The notes below the pieces were generated by a model, which saw nothing but the letters and a program-made list of their open reading frames with translations, did no database searches and was not told where the DNA came from. The translations under genes were made by a program, and so were the position numbers. From contig DIWB01000055.1 in the NCBI GenBank assembly GCA_002428385.1, positions 39,838 to 76,319 on the forward strand: DNA of 36,482 nt, given 5' to 3'. Each line of letters opens with the position of its first letter. Positions within the stretch are counted from its first letter, which is position 1. The DNA comes from Bacteroidales bacterium UBA6117 (GTDB lineage: Bacteria; Bacteroidota; Bacteroidia; Bacteroidales; VadinHA17). Shown here in pieces: positions 1 to 7,599 of this stretch.

Positions 1-128
1 CCCTCCGTGACCTCTGTGGTGAAAAGAATATTAAACATGGAGAACGAATAACAAACATACGAGTTCACGGAGAACACGGGTAATGCACGAATTGTCTTAA
101 ATAGTAGAATCCGCGATTTTATCCGTGA

Positions 129-146
129 TCCCGATAGCCATCGGGA
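129..146. repeat. Perfect hairpin TCCCGAT-AGCC-ATCGGGA
   Basis: A 7-bp perfect inverted repeat (TCCCGAT / ATCGGGA) flanks a 4-base AGCC loop. It is embedded among short repeated words and is not followed by a T-run, so it looks like an intergenic palindromic repeat rather than a terminator. Confidence 0.6.
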
Positions 147-534
147 CCTTTGAATCCGTGGTGAATCAATTCGCGGAGATCAATATTCTTAATATAAATG
201 TTAAAAAATCTGCAATCTATTTCATCGGACCCTGACTTGAGCAACCACATGAATTTTCTATTAAACAATGATATATCTGCCGCACTAATTGTCAGAAGTA
301 ATGTCAGCCCCAGAGAGGTAACGCTTCCAAACCACAGGCTTCAGGCAGAGATGTATATAAAGTCAGCCCGGGAGATATGCGTCTTACAAACCAATTCCTT
401 CAGCCAGGGATTAGCACAAAGAGCTGCTTGGGGTGAGGGATTTAATTCCCATCAACTGAAGTCTGAAGTAACACCAGGATTTATGCAGAAGAAAGTTTGT
501 CAAGGCACAATATAACCCGGACAATAACCACTTG

Positions 535-1062
535 CCGTCTGCTTCAGCTGACGGTTGAGAGAATTATCGTCTGAAGGACTGCCATTTTTATCAATATGTT
601 GTATTTAAAACAATACCGTCTGCTTCAGCTGACAAGAGCAGGGGATTTTCCACCTCTGTGTCAGGGACTTTAGTCCTATACTTAAGGCTACCTGGGGCTC
701 AACCCCCGTGGTGCAGGTAACATTGTTCAAATCGTTGACCTCAGCCAGCGGTATGGTCAAAATCAGAGCTGGAATCAAACAACCACAGGGGACTTTCCAT
801 TGGAATGCAGCCCATTACCGTCTGCTTCAGCTGACGGGCAAGAGAAATATATCGCCTGAAGGACTGTCATATTTATCAATAGGTTGTATTTTACTCATTG
901 CCGTCTGCTTCAGCTGACGGATGGGAGTAGCCTTTTACCATAAGAACGATTTTATTGATCAATAAGTAATATTTTTCTCATTACCGTCTGCTTCAGCTGA
1001 CGGATCTGAGAAGCCTCCCTTACATATTGTCTTGGTTATATTCCTCAATATTCAGCTGACCG
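535..1062. repeat. Imperfect ~83-bp tandem array built on a 20-bp palindrome
   Basis: The 20-mer CCGTCTGCTTCAGCTGACGG occurs exactly at 535-554, 818-837, 901-920 and 984-1003. A copy altered only in its last two bases starts at 616, and a 5'-truncated relative lies at 1051-1062. Start-to-start distances are 81, 202, 83 and 83. Spacers after copies 535 and 818 are clearly related (both contain CTGAAGGACTG and a TTTATCAATA-like stretch), so the whole ~83-bp unit was duplicated, not just the palindrome. The 202-bp interval holds an insertion with two further palindromes (664-707). The arms CCGTC/GACGG with inner GCT/AGC could form a hairpin. Spacers are not unique sequences of equal length, so this is not a CRISPR array. 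Confidence 0.8.
664..707. repeat. Two short palindromic modules inside the tandem array
   Basis: GGGACTTTAGTCC (664-676) and GGGGCTCAACCCCC (694-707) are imperfect palindromes. They sit in the longest interval of the 83-bp array, just after the palindrome copy at 616. The same two modules recur, reverse-complemented, at 36264-36303 beside another CCGTC...GACGG palindrome. Confidence 0.65.
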
Positions 1063-1292
1063 ATCGTGGTATTGTCAAAAAAATACCCTCTTGAATTGAA
1101 AATCTCCTCTTATGTTACTTGGATTTTATAACATTGATGGTTTTCTTTACTATGAGCTGACAGAGGGGCAAAATCTGCCAGATAATGTCATGAAGAGAGA
1201 AAATATGGTGAGTAGAAGAGACGGATTAGATTGACAATCAACAGATAAGGTTATTTGCAGCTAACCCCGTTAAATTTTAAAAAAACAATTTC

Positions 1293-2912
1293 ATGGAGAT
1301 AAAAGGAAATCTGGTTGACATCCACAAAAGAGAAATATATCCCGCAAGGATAGTTGTAAATAACGGAAAAATAGAGCAAATCATCAGAAGTGAACATGAT
1401 GAGCTGGGATATATTCTTCCTGGATTAATTGATTCTCATATACATATCGAGAGTTCAATGCTGAATCCGGGGTCTTTTGCAATGGCAGCTGTTTCACGTG
1501 GAACAACGGCCGTGGTGTCGGATCCCCACGAAATAGCCAACGTCCTGGGTATACATGGTGTTGAATACATGATAGAAGATGCATCAAAGGTTCCCCTCAG
1601 GTTCTATTTTGGCGCTCCTTCCTGCGTTCCGGCAACAAGCTTCGAATCATCCGGCGCAGTAATCAACGCTGAAGGAGTCCGTGATCTGCTTGCCCGGCCC
1701 GAAATAAAGTATCTTTCGGAGATGATGAATTTTCCCGGGGTTATTTACGGCGATAAGGAAGTGCGGAGAAAAATCGATTTTGCCCGTGAAGCAGGAAAGC
1801 CGGTTGACGGACATGCACCCGGATTGACAGGAGATGCATTGGAAAAATATGTCTCTGCCGGCATTTCAACCGATCATGAATGCACCACAATCGAAGAAGC
1901 CCGCGAAAAGATAAACCTTGGCATGAAAATCCTGATTCGTGAAGGCAGTGCGGCCCGAAATCTCGATGCTCTGAAGGAATTGTTCAGGACTGATCCGGAC
2001 AAAATAATGCTTTGCAGCGACGACCTCCATCCGGAAATGCTTGTAAAGGGGCATATCGACAGACTTGTGGGAAAACTTATATCTGAAGGCTATGATGTTT
2101 TTGATGTAATCCGCAGTTGCACAATAAACCCTGCAATTCATTATGGTCTCGATGCCGGTCTGCTTAAACCGGGAGATCCGGCTGATTTCATTCTGGTCGA
2201 TGATCTTCGCTCAATGAAGGTCAGTCAGACCTGGATCGATGGCGTTAAGGTATATGAAAATGGAAGGGTGCTTTTTATTTACCATAGTTCAGTTGCAGTT
2301 AATAATTTCAAAAGTTTAAAAATAAAAAGTGAAGATATCTGTATTCGGTCGGAGGGATCAAAACTTAGGGTAATTAGAGCGTTTGACGGCGACCTGACGA
2401 CTGGTGAAATATTATATCCTGTAAAAAAAGGAGAGGAGCTAAGTCCGGATTTGGAATCCGACATCCTGAAAATTGTTGTAAAGGATCGTTACCGGGATCT
2501 GATTCCGGCAACGGCATTTATAAAGGGATTCGGCCTTAAAAACGGGGCCTTTGCCAGCTCGGTGGCACACGATAGTCATAATATAATATGCATCGGAACC
2601 AATGACGACGATATAGTCTCGGCAATTAACGCCCTGGTTGAGGCGAAAGGAGGACTTGCGGTCTCAAAAAATAAAAAAATTGAAATTCTGCCTTTACCGG
2701 TAGGAGGTATTATGTCTGATCAACCGGCCGAAAGAGTTGCGAAAGAATATGAGAAATTATCGCAACTCGTCAGATCATACGGCTGTACAATGTCAGCACC
2801 GTTCATGACACTTTCATTCATGGCTCTCCTGGTTATTCCGGAACTCAAACTTAGTGACAGGGGTTTGTTTGACGTCAGGATTTTCTGGAATACGGGATTA
2901 TTTTTGGATTGA
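1293..2912 (+). CDS. ade: Adenine deaminase
   Basis: This is a 539-aa member of the amidohydrolase superfamily, adenine deaminase (Ade) family, which converts adenine to hypoxanthine and ammonia in purine salvage in the cytoplasm. Metal-site motifs are visible in the expected order: DSHIHIESS (H49, H51), DPHE (H79, E80), GHAPG (H174), STDHE (H195) and CSDD (D243, D244). The C-terminal domain carries the family motif PLPVGGIMS. Length is close to the family norm of about 540-600 residues. It is the first gene after a repeat-rich gap, has its own hairpin terminator at 2915-2939, and lies 64 bp upstream of uvrC. Nothing suggests the gene is damaged. The name rests on motif recall, but the motif set is characteristic. 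Confidence 0.93.
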   Translation: MEIKGNLVDIHKREIYPARIVVNNGKIEQIIRSEHDELGYILPGLIDSHIHIESSMLNPGSFAMAAVSRGTTAVVSDPHEIANVLGIHGVEYMIEDASKVPLRFYFGAPSCVPATSFESSGAVINAEGVRDLLARPEIKYLSEMMNFPGVIYGDKEVRRKIDFAREAGKPVDGHAPGLTGDALEKYVSAGISTDHECTTIEEAREKINLGMKILIREGSAARNLDALKELFRTDPDKIMLCSDDLHPEMLVKGHIDRLVGKLISEGYDVFDVIRSCTINPAIHYGLDAGLLKPGDPADFILVDDLRSMKVSQTWIDGVKVYENGRVLFIYHSSVAVNNFKSLKIKSEDICIRSEGSKLRVIRAFDGDLTTGEILYPVKKGEELSPDLESDILKIVVKDRYRDLIPATAFIKGFGLKNGAFASSVAHDSHNIICIGTNDDDIVSAINALVEAKGGLAVSKNKKIEILPLPVGGIMSDQPAERVAKEYEKLSQLVRSYGCTMSAPFMTLSFMALLVIPELKLSDRGLFDVRIFWNTGLFLD

Positions 2913-2914
2913 CG

Positions 2915-2939
2915 AAAAGGCCGCGTTCGCGACCTTTTT
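2915..2939 (+). terminator. Rho-independent-like terminator after ade
   Basis: AAAAGG-C-CGCG-TT-CGCG-A-CCTTTTT starts two bases after the ade stop codon. It forms an A/T-flanked GC hairpin with one mismatch ending in a T-run. Its position suggests that ade is transcribed separately from uvrC. Confidence 0.65.
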
Positions 2940-2976
2940 CATATTTCGTATCTTTATTGCCTGAAATTCATTCTCA

Positions 2977-4782
2977 ATGTCAGCCAGAGAAGATATTAAA
3001 TCTACTTTATCAGGTCTTCCCGACAACCCCGGAGTTTACCAGTTTTTTGACTCTTCCGGGAAGATTATTTATATCGGAAAGGCAAAGAACCTGAAGAAGC
3101 GTGTATCCTCATACTTTTCAGGGAACCAGTCGGGCAAGACAACCGTAATGATCAATAAGGCTGTGGCAATCAGGCATTTTGTGGTCGATACCGAATCCGA
3201 TGCGTTACTGCTTGAAAATAATCTGATTAAGAAATACCAGCCGCGCTATAATATCCTTCTCAAGGATGACAAGACATTCCCATGGATATGCATTAAGAAT
3301 GAAGTATTTCCGCGTGTTTTCAGCACCAGGAATGTTATCAGGGACGGATCGCATTATTTCGGTCCCTACACTTCGGGACTAATGGTTAAGACACTTCTTA
3401 CACTGATACGGCAACTCTATAAGCTGAGAACCTGTAATTACAATCTTACGGAACAGAATATTGCTGCAGGCAAATTCAAGGCCTGCCTCGAGTACCATAT
3501 CGGTAACTGCAAGGCGCCATGCATCGGATTGCAGACTGAGCAGGAATACAACGAAACGATTGTTGAGATCAGGGATATACTGAAGGGGAACCTGTTGAGC
3601 GTTACGGGGCAGCTAAAGGGGAAGATGAATCTTTTCGCAAGGGAATTGCGGTTTGAGGAGGCACAGATGATAAAGGAAAAGATCGACATCCTGATGAAGT
3701 TCCGCAGCCGTTCGGCAGTGGTAAGCAACACCATAAAGAACATCGATGTTTTTGCATGCAGTCAGGAGGCTGACCGATTCTACGTGAATTACCTGAAGGT
3801 GGTGGAAGGTGCAGTGGTACAGGCTTTTACGCTTGAGATGAGAACAAGGCTTGATGAAGACAAGGAATCGCTTCTTGGATTGGCGGTTGCCGAAATCCGT
3901 CAGCGGTATACCAGTGATTCGCCCGAGGTTATTGTTCCTTTTAAGCCAGATATTCAGTTAGATAAGGTGAAATACACAGTTCCCAGGATGGGGGATAAGC
4001 AAAAATTGCTTGAGCTCGCTGAAAGGAATGCCATCTACTACAAGCTGGAACAAAAGAGAAAGCAAACCGAGCACAAACAAGTCACCCGGACAGGCCGCAA
4101 TCTCGAAAAAGTTAAAAACGATCTTCATATGCCTGCTCTTCCGGCTCATATCGAGTGTTTTGATAATTCGAACATCATGGGAACAAATCCGGTTGCCGCA
4201 TGTGTCGTTTTCAGAAACGGGCTTCCAAGCAAAAAGGATTACAGGCATTTCAACATAAAAACGGTAACCGGTCCCGACGATTTCTCATCGATGGAGGAGG
4301 TGATTTTCAGGAGGTACAAAAGAATGCTTGATGAAAACACATCACTGCCACAGCTGGTTGTTATCGACGGCGGCAAGGGGCAACTTTCGTCGGCGATGAA
4401 AAGCATTGAAAAGCTTGGCCTGAGGGAGAGGATAACGGTTATAGGGATAGCAAAAAAACTTGAGGAGATTTATTTTCCGGGCGATTCGGTACCGATATAT
4501 CTCGACAAGAATTCCTACACACTGAAACTTATCCAGACCATGAGGAATGAAGCCCACCGGTTCGGGATAAATTTCCATCGCGATAAAAGATCATCAGAAA
4601 TGACCAGGTCGGTTCTCGACGAGATAAAGGGTATCGGACCGAAGACGAAAGAGGTCCTGCTGAAAAACTTCGGATCGGTCGAAGAAATCAGACAGGTTTC
4701 CGTAGCAGAGCTCGAAAAACTGGTCGGGCACAAAAAAGCCATATCATTAGCGGGATTTTTTAAAAAAACAACGCTGATTTGA
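2977..4782 (+). CDS. uvrC: Excinuclease ABC subunit UvrC
   Basis: This 601-aa protein is the dual-incision endonuclease of nucleotide excision repair, acting on the UvrB-DNA pre-incision complex. The N-terminal GIY-YIG nuclease domain is clear (GVYQF at 19-23, IYIGKAKNLKKR at 31-42). It is followed by a UVR/UvrB-interaction helix near residues 205-240 (ELRFEEAQMIKEKI). The RNase H-like second nuclease domain carries ECFDNSN and VVIDGGKGQL, and a C-terminal helix-hairpin-helix begins at LDEIKGIGPKTKE. Length matches the family. A TATCTTTA box at 2949-2956, one base off the TAnnTTTG consensus, is a plausible promoter element because ade ends in its own terminator. The gene is complete and intact. 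Confidence 0.96.
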   Translation: MSAREDIKSTLSGLPDNPGVYQFFDSSGKIIYIGKAKNLKKRVSSYFSGNQSGKTTVMINKAVAIRHFVVDTESDALLLENNLIKKYQPRYNILLKDDKTFPWICIKNEVFPRVFSTRNVIRDGSHYFGPYTSGLMVKTLLTLIRQLYKLRTCNYNLTEQNIAAGKFKACLEYHIGNCKAPCIGLQTEQEYNETIVEIRDILKGNLLSVTGQLKGKMNLFARELRFEEAQMIKEKIDILMKFRSRSAVVSNTIKNIDVFACSQEADRFYVNYLKVVEGAVVQAFTLEMRTRLDEDKESLLGLAVAEIRQRYTSDSPEVIVPFKPDIQLDKVKYTVPRMGDKQKLLELAERNAIYYKLEQKRKQTEHKQVTRTGRNLEKVKNDLHMPALPAHIECFDNSNIMGTNPVAACVVFRNGLPSKKDYRHFNIKTVTGPDDFSSMEEVIFRRYKRMLDENTSLPQLVVIDGGKGQLSSAMKSIEKLGLRERITVIGIAKKLEEIYFPGDSVPIYLDKNSYTLKLIQTMRNEAHRFGINFHRDKRSSEMTRSVLDEIKGIGPKTKEVLLKNFGSVEEIRQVSVAELEKLVGHKKAISLAGFFKKTTLI

Positions 4783-4919
4783 CTTTATCAGCATTGCTTC
4801 AGGTAAAATACATAAAGCACTATAAAACAATATTATAATCTAATAATTCCAATATCTTAACCCTTTCAGGATCGGGAATTTAAAGATTGTCCGGGGGGAG
4901 GACGCTAATTATCCCGGGA

Positions 4920-5059
4920 CCGTCGGTTGTTACCTACGGCAAGGGAAGAACTTTTAATAGGGGAAGTAGTTTTCTGATCCGTCGGTTAAAACCGACGGTA
5001 ATTGGAAGAACCTTTAAGGGGTGGATTGGTTTTGATGATCCGTCGGTTGGAACCGACGG
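4920..5059. repeat. Tandem ~60-bp palindromic repeat (CCGTCGGTT family)
   Basis: Palindromes start at 4920, 4979 and 5040. The second (CCGTCGGTTAAAACCGACGG) and third (CCGTCGGTTGGAACCGACGG) have perfect 9-bp arms around a 2-base centre. The first is degenerate on its right arm. The spacers share the pattern palindrome - TAA.GG.AGAA...TTTAA.GGG..., ending in TTTTCTGAT or TTTTGATGAT, so the unit is duplicated as a whole. Confidence 0.8.
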
Positions 5060-5238
5060 TAAGGGGAGAAACAAAAATAGTTGACTTGTTTAAAAGCAAC
5101 AGTACATAAGAACCAGCGTTTAAGTTTAATTCAAAGCCAGAACCAGGGGATTGACTGTCTGGTTTCTGTTAATGGTTGCAGAATTTAGAGGAAATGCAGA
5201 AAGGAATCCGCGAATTGGATTTTTTTCTTCTTTTGTTA

Positions 5239-5295
5239 CCGTCGGTTTCAACCGACGGCAAGTAAACAGGATTAAGCTATCGGGGTTTTAACCCC
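5239..5295. repeat. Isolated CCGTCGGTT palindrome followed by a GGGG/CCCC palindrome
   Basis: CCGTCGGTTTCAACCGACGG (5239-5258) is a perfect 9-bp-arm palindrome of the same family as the copies at 4979 and 5040. It is followed at 5282-5295 by GGGGTTTTAACCCC, a perfect palindrome with 6-bp arms. The pairing resembles the composite clusters at 616-707 and 36264-36350, with a different first module. Confidence 0.7.
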
Positions 5296-5385
5296 TCAGA
5301 TCAGGGAAAAGAAATTGAACCTGAAGAAAAAGTATTTGTATAAATTGATATTCAGTAAAATACAATCCCAAAAACAACAGAATAT

Positions 5386-5424
5386 TTATTGTAAAACAAT
5401 AACTGGCTTATTGTAAAACAACAA
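5386..5424. promoter_or_regulatory. Two directly repeated TTATTGT-AAA-ACAATAA dyads
   Basis: TTATTGTAAAACAATAA at 5386-5402 is a perfect dyad with 7-bp arms and an AAA centre. TTATTGTAAAACAACAA at 5408-5424 is the same site with one change. The start-to-start spacing of 22 bp, close to two helical turns, is typical of paired transcription-factor sites. The location 3' to both neighbouring genes is odd for an operator, so the function is unclear. Confidence 0.35.
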
Positions 5425-5478
5425 ATATTTTACCCAAAACAATATGATTTTTGCAGACTCTCCCCTTCTCTCCTGCCA

Positions 5479-6090
5479 TCACTGCATCTTAACCTCCAGC
5501 CTGTTACCAAGCTGTTCTGCTATCCTGGGCGATCCGTTTGTAACCATACCCATCATACCGGCAGCTTCGGCAGCCAGGACGTTTTCTTCGATGTCATCGA
5601 TGTAAAGAGATTCTTCGGGATTGAGACCGTAGTGCCTGATCAGGTATTCGTAAATCCTGATATCAGGTTTTGACAGTTTGACTTCGGCCGATATAATACC
5701 TCCGTCGAAGTGCGTGAAGAAAAAATAATCATTTTTTACCTCTTCAAAGACATCAAGGGGGAAGTTCGACAGATAATAGAGCCTGTAACCCTGTTTACGA
5801 AGCCCGGGAAGCAGTCTGGCGTTTTCATCGAGGGGAAACATTATATCGCGTCTGAAATTAAAGACATGGGCTATTTCCTCCTTATTCAGGGATGATTTAG
5901 CAGCTATTGATTCGATTGCTTCCGGAACAGTGATATTGCCGTTATCGAGCATTTTCCATTCCGGACTCTGAAAAATATCCGCGAGAATTGTATTTCTTAT
6001 GTTACCCGGGTAATTTTTCTTTACAAGGTATTCTGACGGAACAAAACTTATAAGTACGTTACCAAGATCAAAGATTATATTTCTGATCAT
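5479..6090 (-). CDS. HAD-superfamily hydrolase (YihX-like phosphatase)
   Basis: This 203-aa protein belongs to the HAD superfamily, subfamily IA, whose members hydrolyse small phosphorylated metabolites through an aspartyl-phosphate intermediate. Motif I is FDLGNVL with nucleophile D8. The usual second Asp is replaced by Gly, as in YihX/epoxide-hydrolase-like members. Motif II is the S of YLSNF, motif III the K of KLSKPD, and motif IV the acidic YIDDIEEN. It lies one base downstream of the phosphofructokinase stop codon on the same strand, so the two are almost certainly co-transcribed and a sugar-phosphate substrate is a reasonable guess. The exact substrate cannot be read from the sequence. 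Confidence 0.85.
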   Translation of the reverse strand: MIRNIIFDLGNVLISFVPSEYLVKKNYPGNIRNTILADIFQSPEWKMLDNGNITVPEAIESIAAKSSLNKEEIAHVFNFRRDIMFPLDENARLLPGLRKQGYRLYYLSNFPLDVFEEVKNDYFFFTHFDGGIISAEVKLSKPDIRIYEYLIRHYGLNPEESLYIDDIEENVLAAEAAGMMGMVTNGSPRIAEQLGNRLEVKMQ

Positions 6091-6091
6091 A

Positions 6092-7417
6092 TCAGTGATT
6101 TTTCATGCTGATGGGCTGGCCCGTTGCTTCAAGCACATTCCACCAGAGTTCTCCCTCCACATCGATTTTCTTCCTTTTGGCAACTGCCATTGATATTGGA
6201 ACAAGAGTGAATTCATAGTTCCAGTAGCCGACCACAAAATCGGTTTTGCCTGCAAGCGCTGCATGAACTGCATTCTGTGCAAGAAGGTTGCAGAATTTGC
6301 TGTCGTTGGCGTTTGCCGGAGCGCTTCTGATTATATAGCTGGGGTCGATGTATTTAATAGAGTGGGGGAAATCCTTGGCCTTGAATTCCTCGCTGATTTT
6401 CTCCTTAAGGTAAATACCGATGTCCTTGTGCTTGATATTACCGGACGCGTCACGTTCGGCATTTTCAGAATCGAAGAAATCCTGCCCTGCTCCTTCTGCA
6501 ACTACGATCACTGCATGATGTCTTTCCTCGAGACGTTTGCGGAGTATTTTAAGAAATCCTCTCGGACCGTAAAGATCGAACGGGACTTCCGGTATGAGGA
6601 CGAAGTTCACCTCCTGGACAGCAAGTGCAGCGCTGGCTGCAATGAAACCGGAATCTCGTCCCATGAGTTTAACGAGGGCTATTCCGTTGTAGGCTCCGTG
6701 AGCTTCATTATGGGCATTCATTATGATATCGTTGGCAATCGAGAAGGCAGTTTCAAATCCGAATGACTTCTGCATCAGGTCGATATCATTATCGATGGTT
6801 TTCGGAATTCCAGACACGGCAATCCTCAGTTTCCGTTTTTCAATTTCCTTGTAAATGGCATGTGCACCCCTGAGGGTTCCGTCGCCGCCAATGCAGAAAA
6901 GCACGTTAATATTGAGAATCTCCAGAGTGTCAACCATTTGTTCCACATCCTGGTTGCCCCTGGATGTGCCAAGGATAGAGCCCCCCGACTGGTATATATC
7001 ACTAACCATGGTGGCTGTAAGTTCAATGACCGAGTGGTTATATTTCGGGATAAGTCCTTCATAGCCGTACTGAATTCCCAGGATGCGTGTAATGCCGTAT
7101 CTGTACACCAGCTGGTTGACAAGAGCCCGGATAACATTGTTCAGTCCGGGGCAAATGCCTCCGCATGTCACGATCGCAACCTTGGTTTTGGCAGGTTCGA
7201 AATAAATGGATTCCCTGGGTCCGGCCTTTTCAAAGGAAGCCGGAATCTCGTTGGTTTCCCTGTAGTGGTGATAGCTCTCAAGAGTACCTTCATAGAGTAT
7301 CCTCTCGTCGTCCTTCACGAATTTATAAACAGGGCTGTCCTCGTGCTGTGAGGTCTTCAGCGGTGAAACAACACTGCACTTGCCTAAAGCGGTTACTATT
7401 AAATCCTCGTACTTCAT
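6092..7417 (-). CDS. ATP-type 6-phosphofructokinase
   Basis: This is a phosphofructokinase that phosphorylates fructose 6-phosphate at C1 in glycolysis. I use the ATG at 7417 (441 aa), starting MKYEDLIV. The longer frame would start at a TTG at 7477 that overlaps a promoter box (7475-7482). Motifs are TCGGICPGLNN (84-94), CIGGDGT with G180 and GIPKTIDND with K206. Gly in the GGDG motif is the ATP-specific state, and Lys in PKTIDND is typical of the long plant/spirochaete-like PFK clade. The N-terminal ~75-residue extension also fits that clade rather than the ~320-aa PfkA form. It forms a two-gene operon with the HAD phosphatase. A second PFK with PPi-type residues lies at 34957-36195. Confidence 0.92.
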   Translation of the reverse strand: MKYEDLIVTALGKCSVVSPLKTSQHEDSPVYKFVKDDERILYEGTLESYHHYRETNEIPASFEKAGPRESIYFEPAKTKVAIVTCGGICPGLNNVIRALVNQLVYRYGITRILGIQYGYEGLIPKYNHSVIELTATMVSDIYQSGGSILGTSRGNQDVEQMVDTLEILNINVLFCIGGDGTLRGAHAIYKEIEKRKLRIAVSGIPKTIDNDIDLMQKSFGFETAFSIANDIIMNAHNEAHGAYNGIALVKLMGRDSGFIAASAALAVQEVNFVLIPEVPFDLYGPRGFLKILRKRLEERHHAVIVVAEGAGQDFFDSENAERDASGNIKHKDIGIYLKEKISEEFKAKDFPHSIKYIDPSYIIRSAPANANDSKFCNLLAQNAVHAALAGKTDFVVGYWNYEFTLVPISMAVAKRKKIDVEGELWWNVLEATGQPISMKNH

Positions 7418-7443
7418 ATTGTAAGGAATATTGTTAGAAATGT

Positions 7444-7506
7444 GCCGGTGCAGGAAAAAAGAAATCCTGCGGCTCAAATTTAGTTAAAAAAATTGTTGGC
7501 ATGCAA
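7444..7506 (-). promoter_or_regulatory. Promoter and leader hairpin of the ATP-type PFK operon
   Basis: Read on the minus strand, TAAATTTG (7475-7482) matches the Bacteroidetes -7 consensus TAnnTTTG, with a TTG (7504-7506) 21 bases further upstream. Just inside the presumed transcript a GCAGGA/TCCTGC stem (7450-7455 with 7465-7470) can be extended by GCCG/CGGC (7444-7447 with 7470-7473, sharing one base). This gives a leader hairpin about 25 bases before the ATG at 7417. Confidence 0.5.
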
Positions 7507-7599
7507 TAACTTGCGACACAATTATCCGCCCGGCTCACAGTGAACCGGACCGGACCAGGCTGATAGCATTTAACGGGGAAGGGCAGGAATAAAAAAATA

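Larger units (their letters stand above)
1..1292. other. Gene-free, repeat-rich intergenic region at the left edge
   Basis: I find no convincing gene here. The first ~180 bases hold related short words in both orientations, such as CCGTGACCTCTGTGGTGAA at 5-23, TTCACGGAGAACACGG near 63-78 and CCGTGGTGAA near 155-164. These look like scattered intergenic repeats. A hairpin lies at 129-146 and a palindromic tandem array at 535-1062. An open frame at 198-515 (105 codons) has no recognisable motif. A frame at 708-917 runs straight through repeat units and is spurious. The last ~230 bases before the adenine deaminase gene are AT-rich and presumably carry its promoter, but I see no clean TAnnTTTG box. 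Confidence 0.7.
4783..5478. other. Gene-free repeat-rich gap between convergent uvrC and HAD genes
   Basis: About 700 bases lie downstream of both flanking genes, so no promoter is expected. The gap contains three tandem ~60-bp units with a CCGTCGGTT...AACCGACGG palindrome (4920-5059), an isolated fourth copy with a GGGG/CCCC palindrome (5239-5295), and two ATTGT-centred dyads (5386-5424). The only open frame of note (4887-5084) is translated repeat. No tRNA or small RNA was recognised. Confidence 0.7.

Noticed and set aside
198..515. 105-codon open frame on the plus strand
   Set aside because: No motif, no ribosome binding site, and surrounded by non-coding repeats; could be a remnant but nothing supports a product.
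708..917. 69-codon open frame
   Set aside because: It translates straight through the palindromic repeat units.
535..1062. Possible CRISPR array because of a 20-bp repeat at regular spacing
   Set aside because: Spacers are ~61-63 bp and related to one another rather than unique, the repeat is palindromic and short, one interval is 202 bp, and no cas gene is nearby.
6263..6766. 167-codon plus-strand frame inside the phosphofructokinase gene
   Set aside because: Antisense shadow of a gene with clear catalytic motifs; no signals of its own.
7417..7477. Extended N-terminus of the ATP-type PFK from a TTG start
   Set aside because: The extension overlaps a promoter box and a leader hairpin, and the residues are not protein-like for this family.
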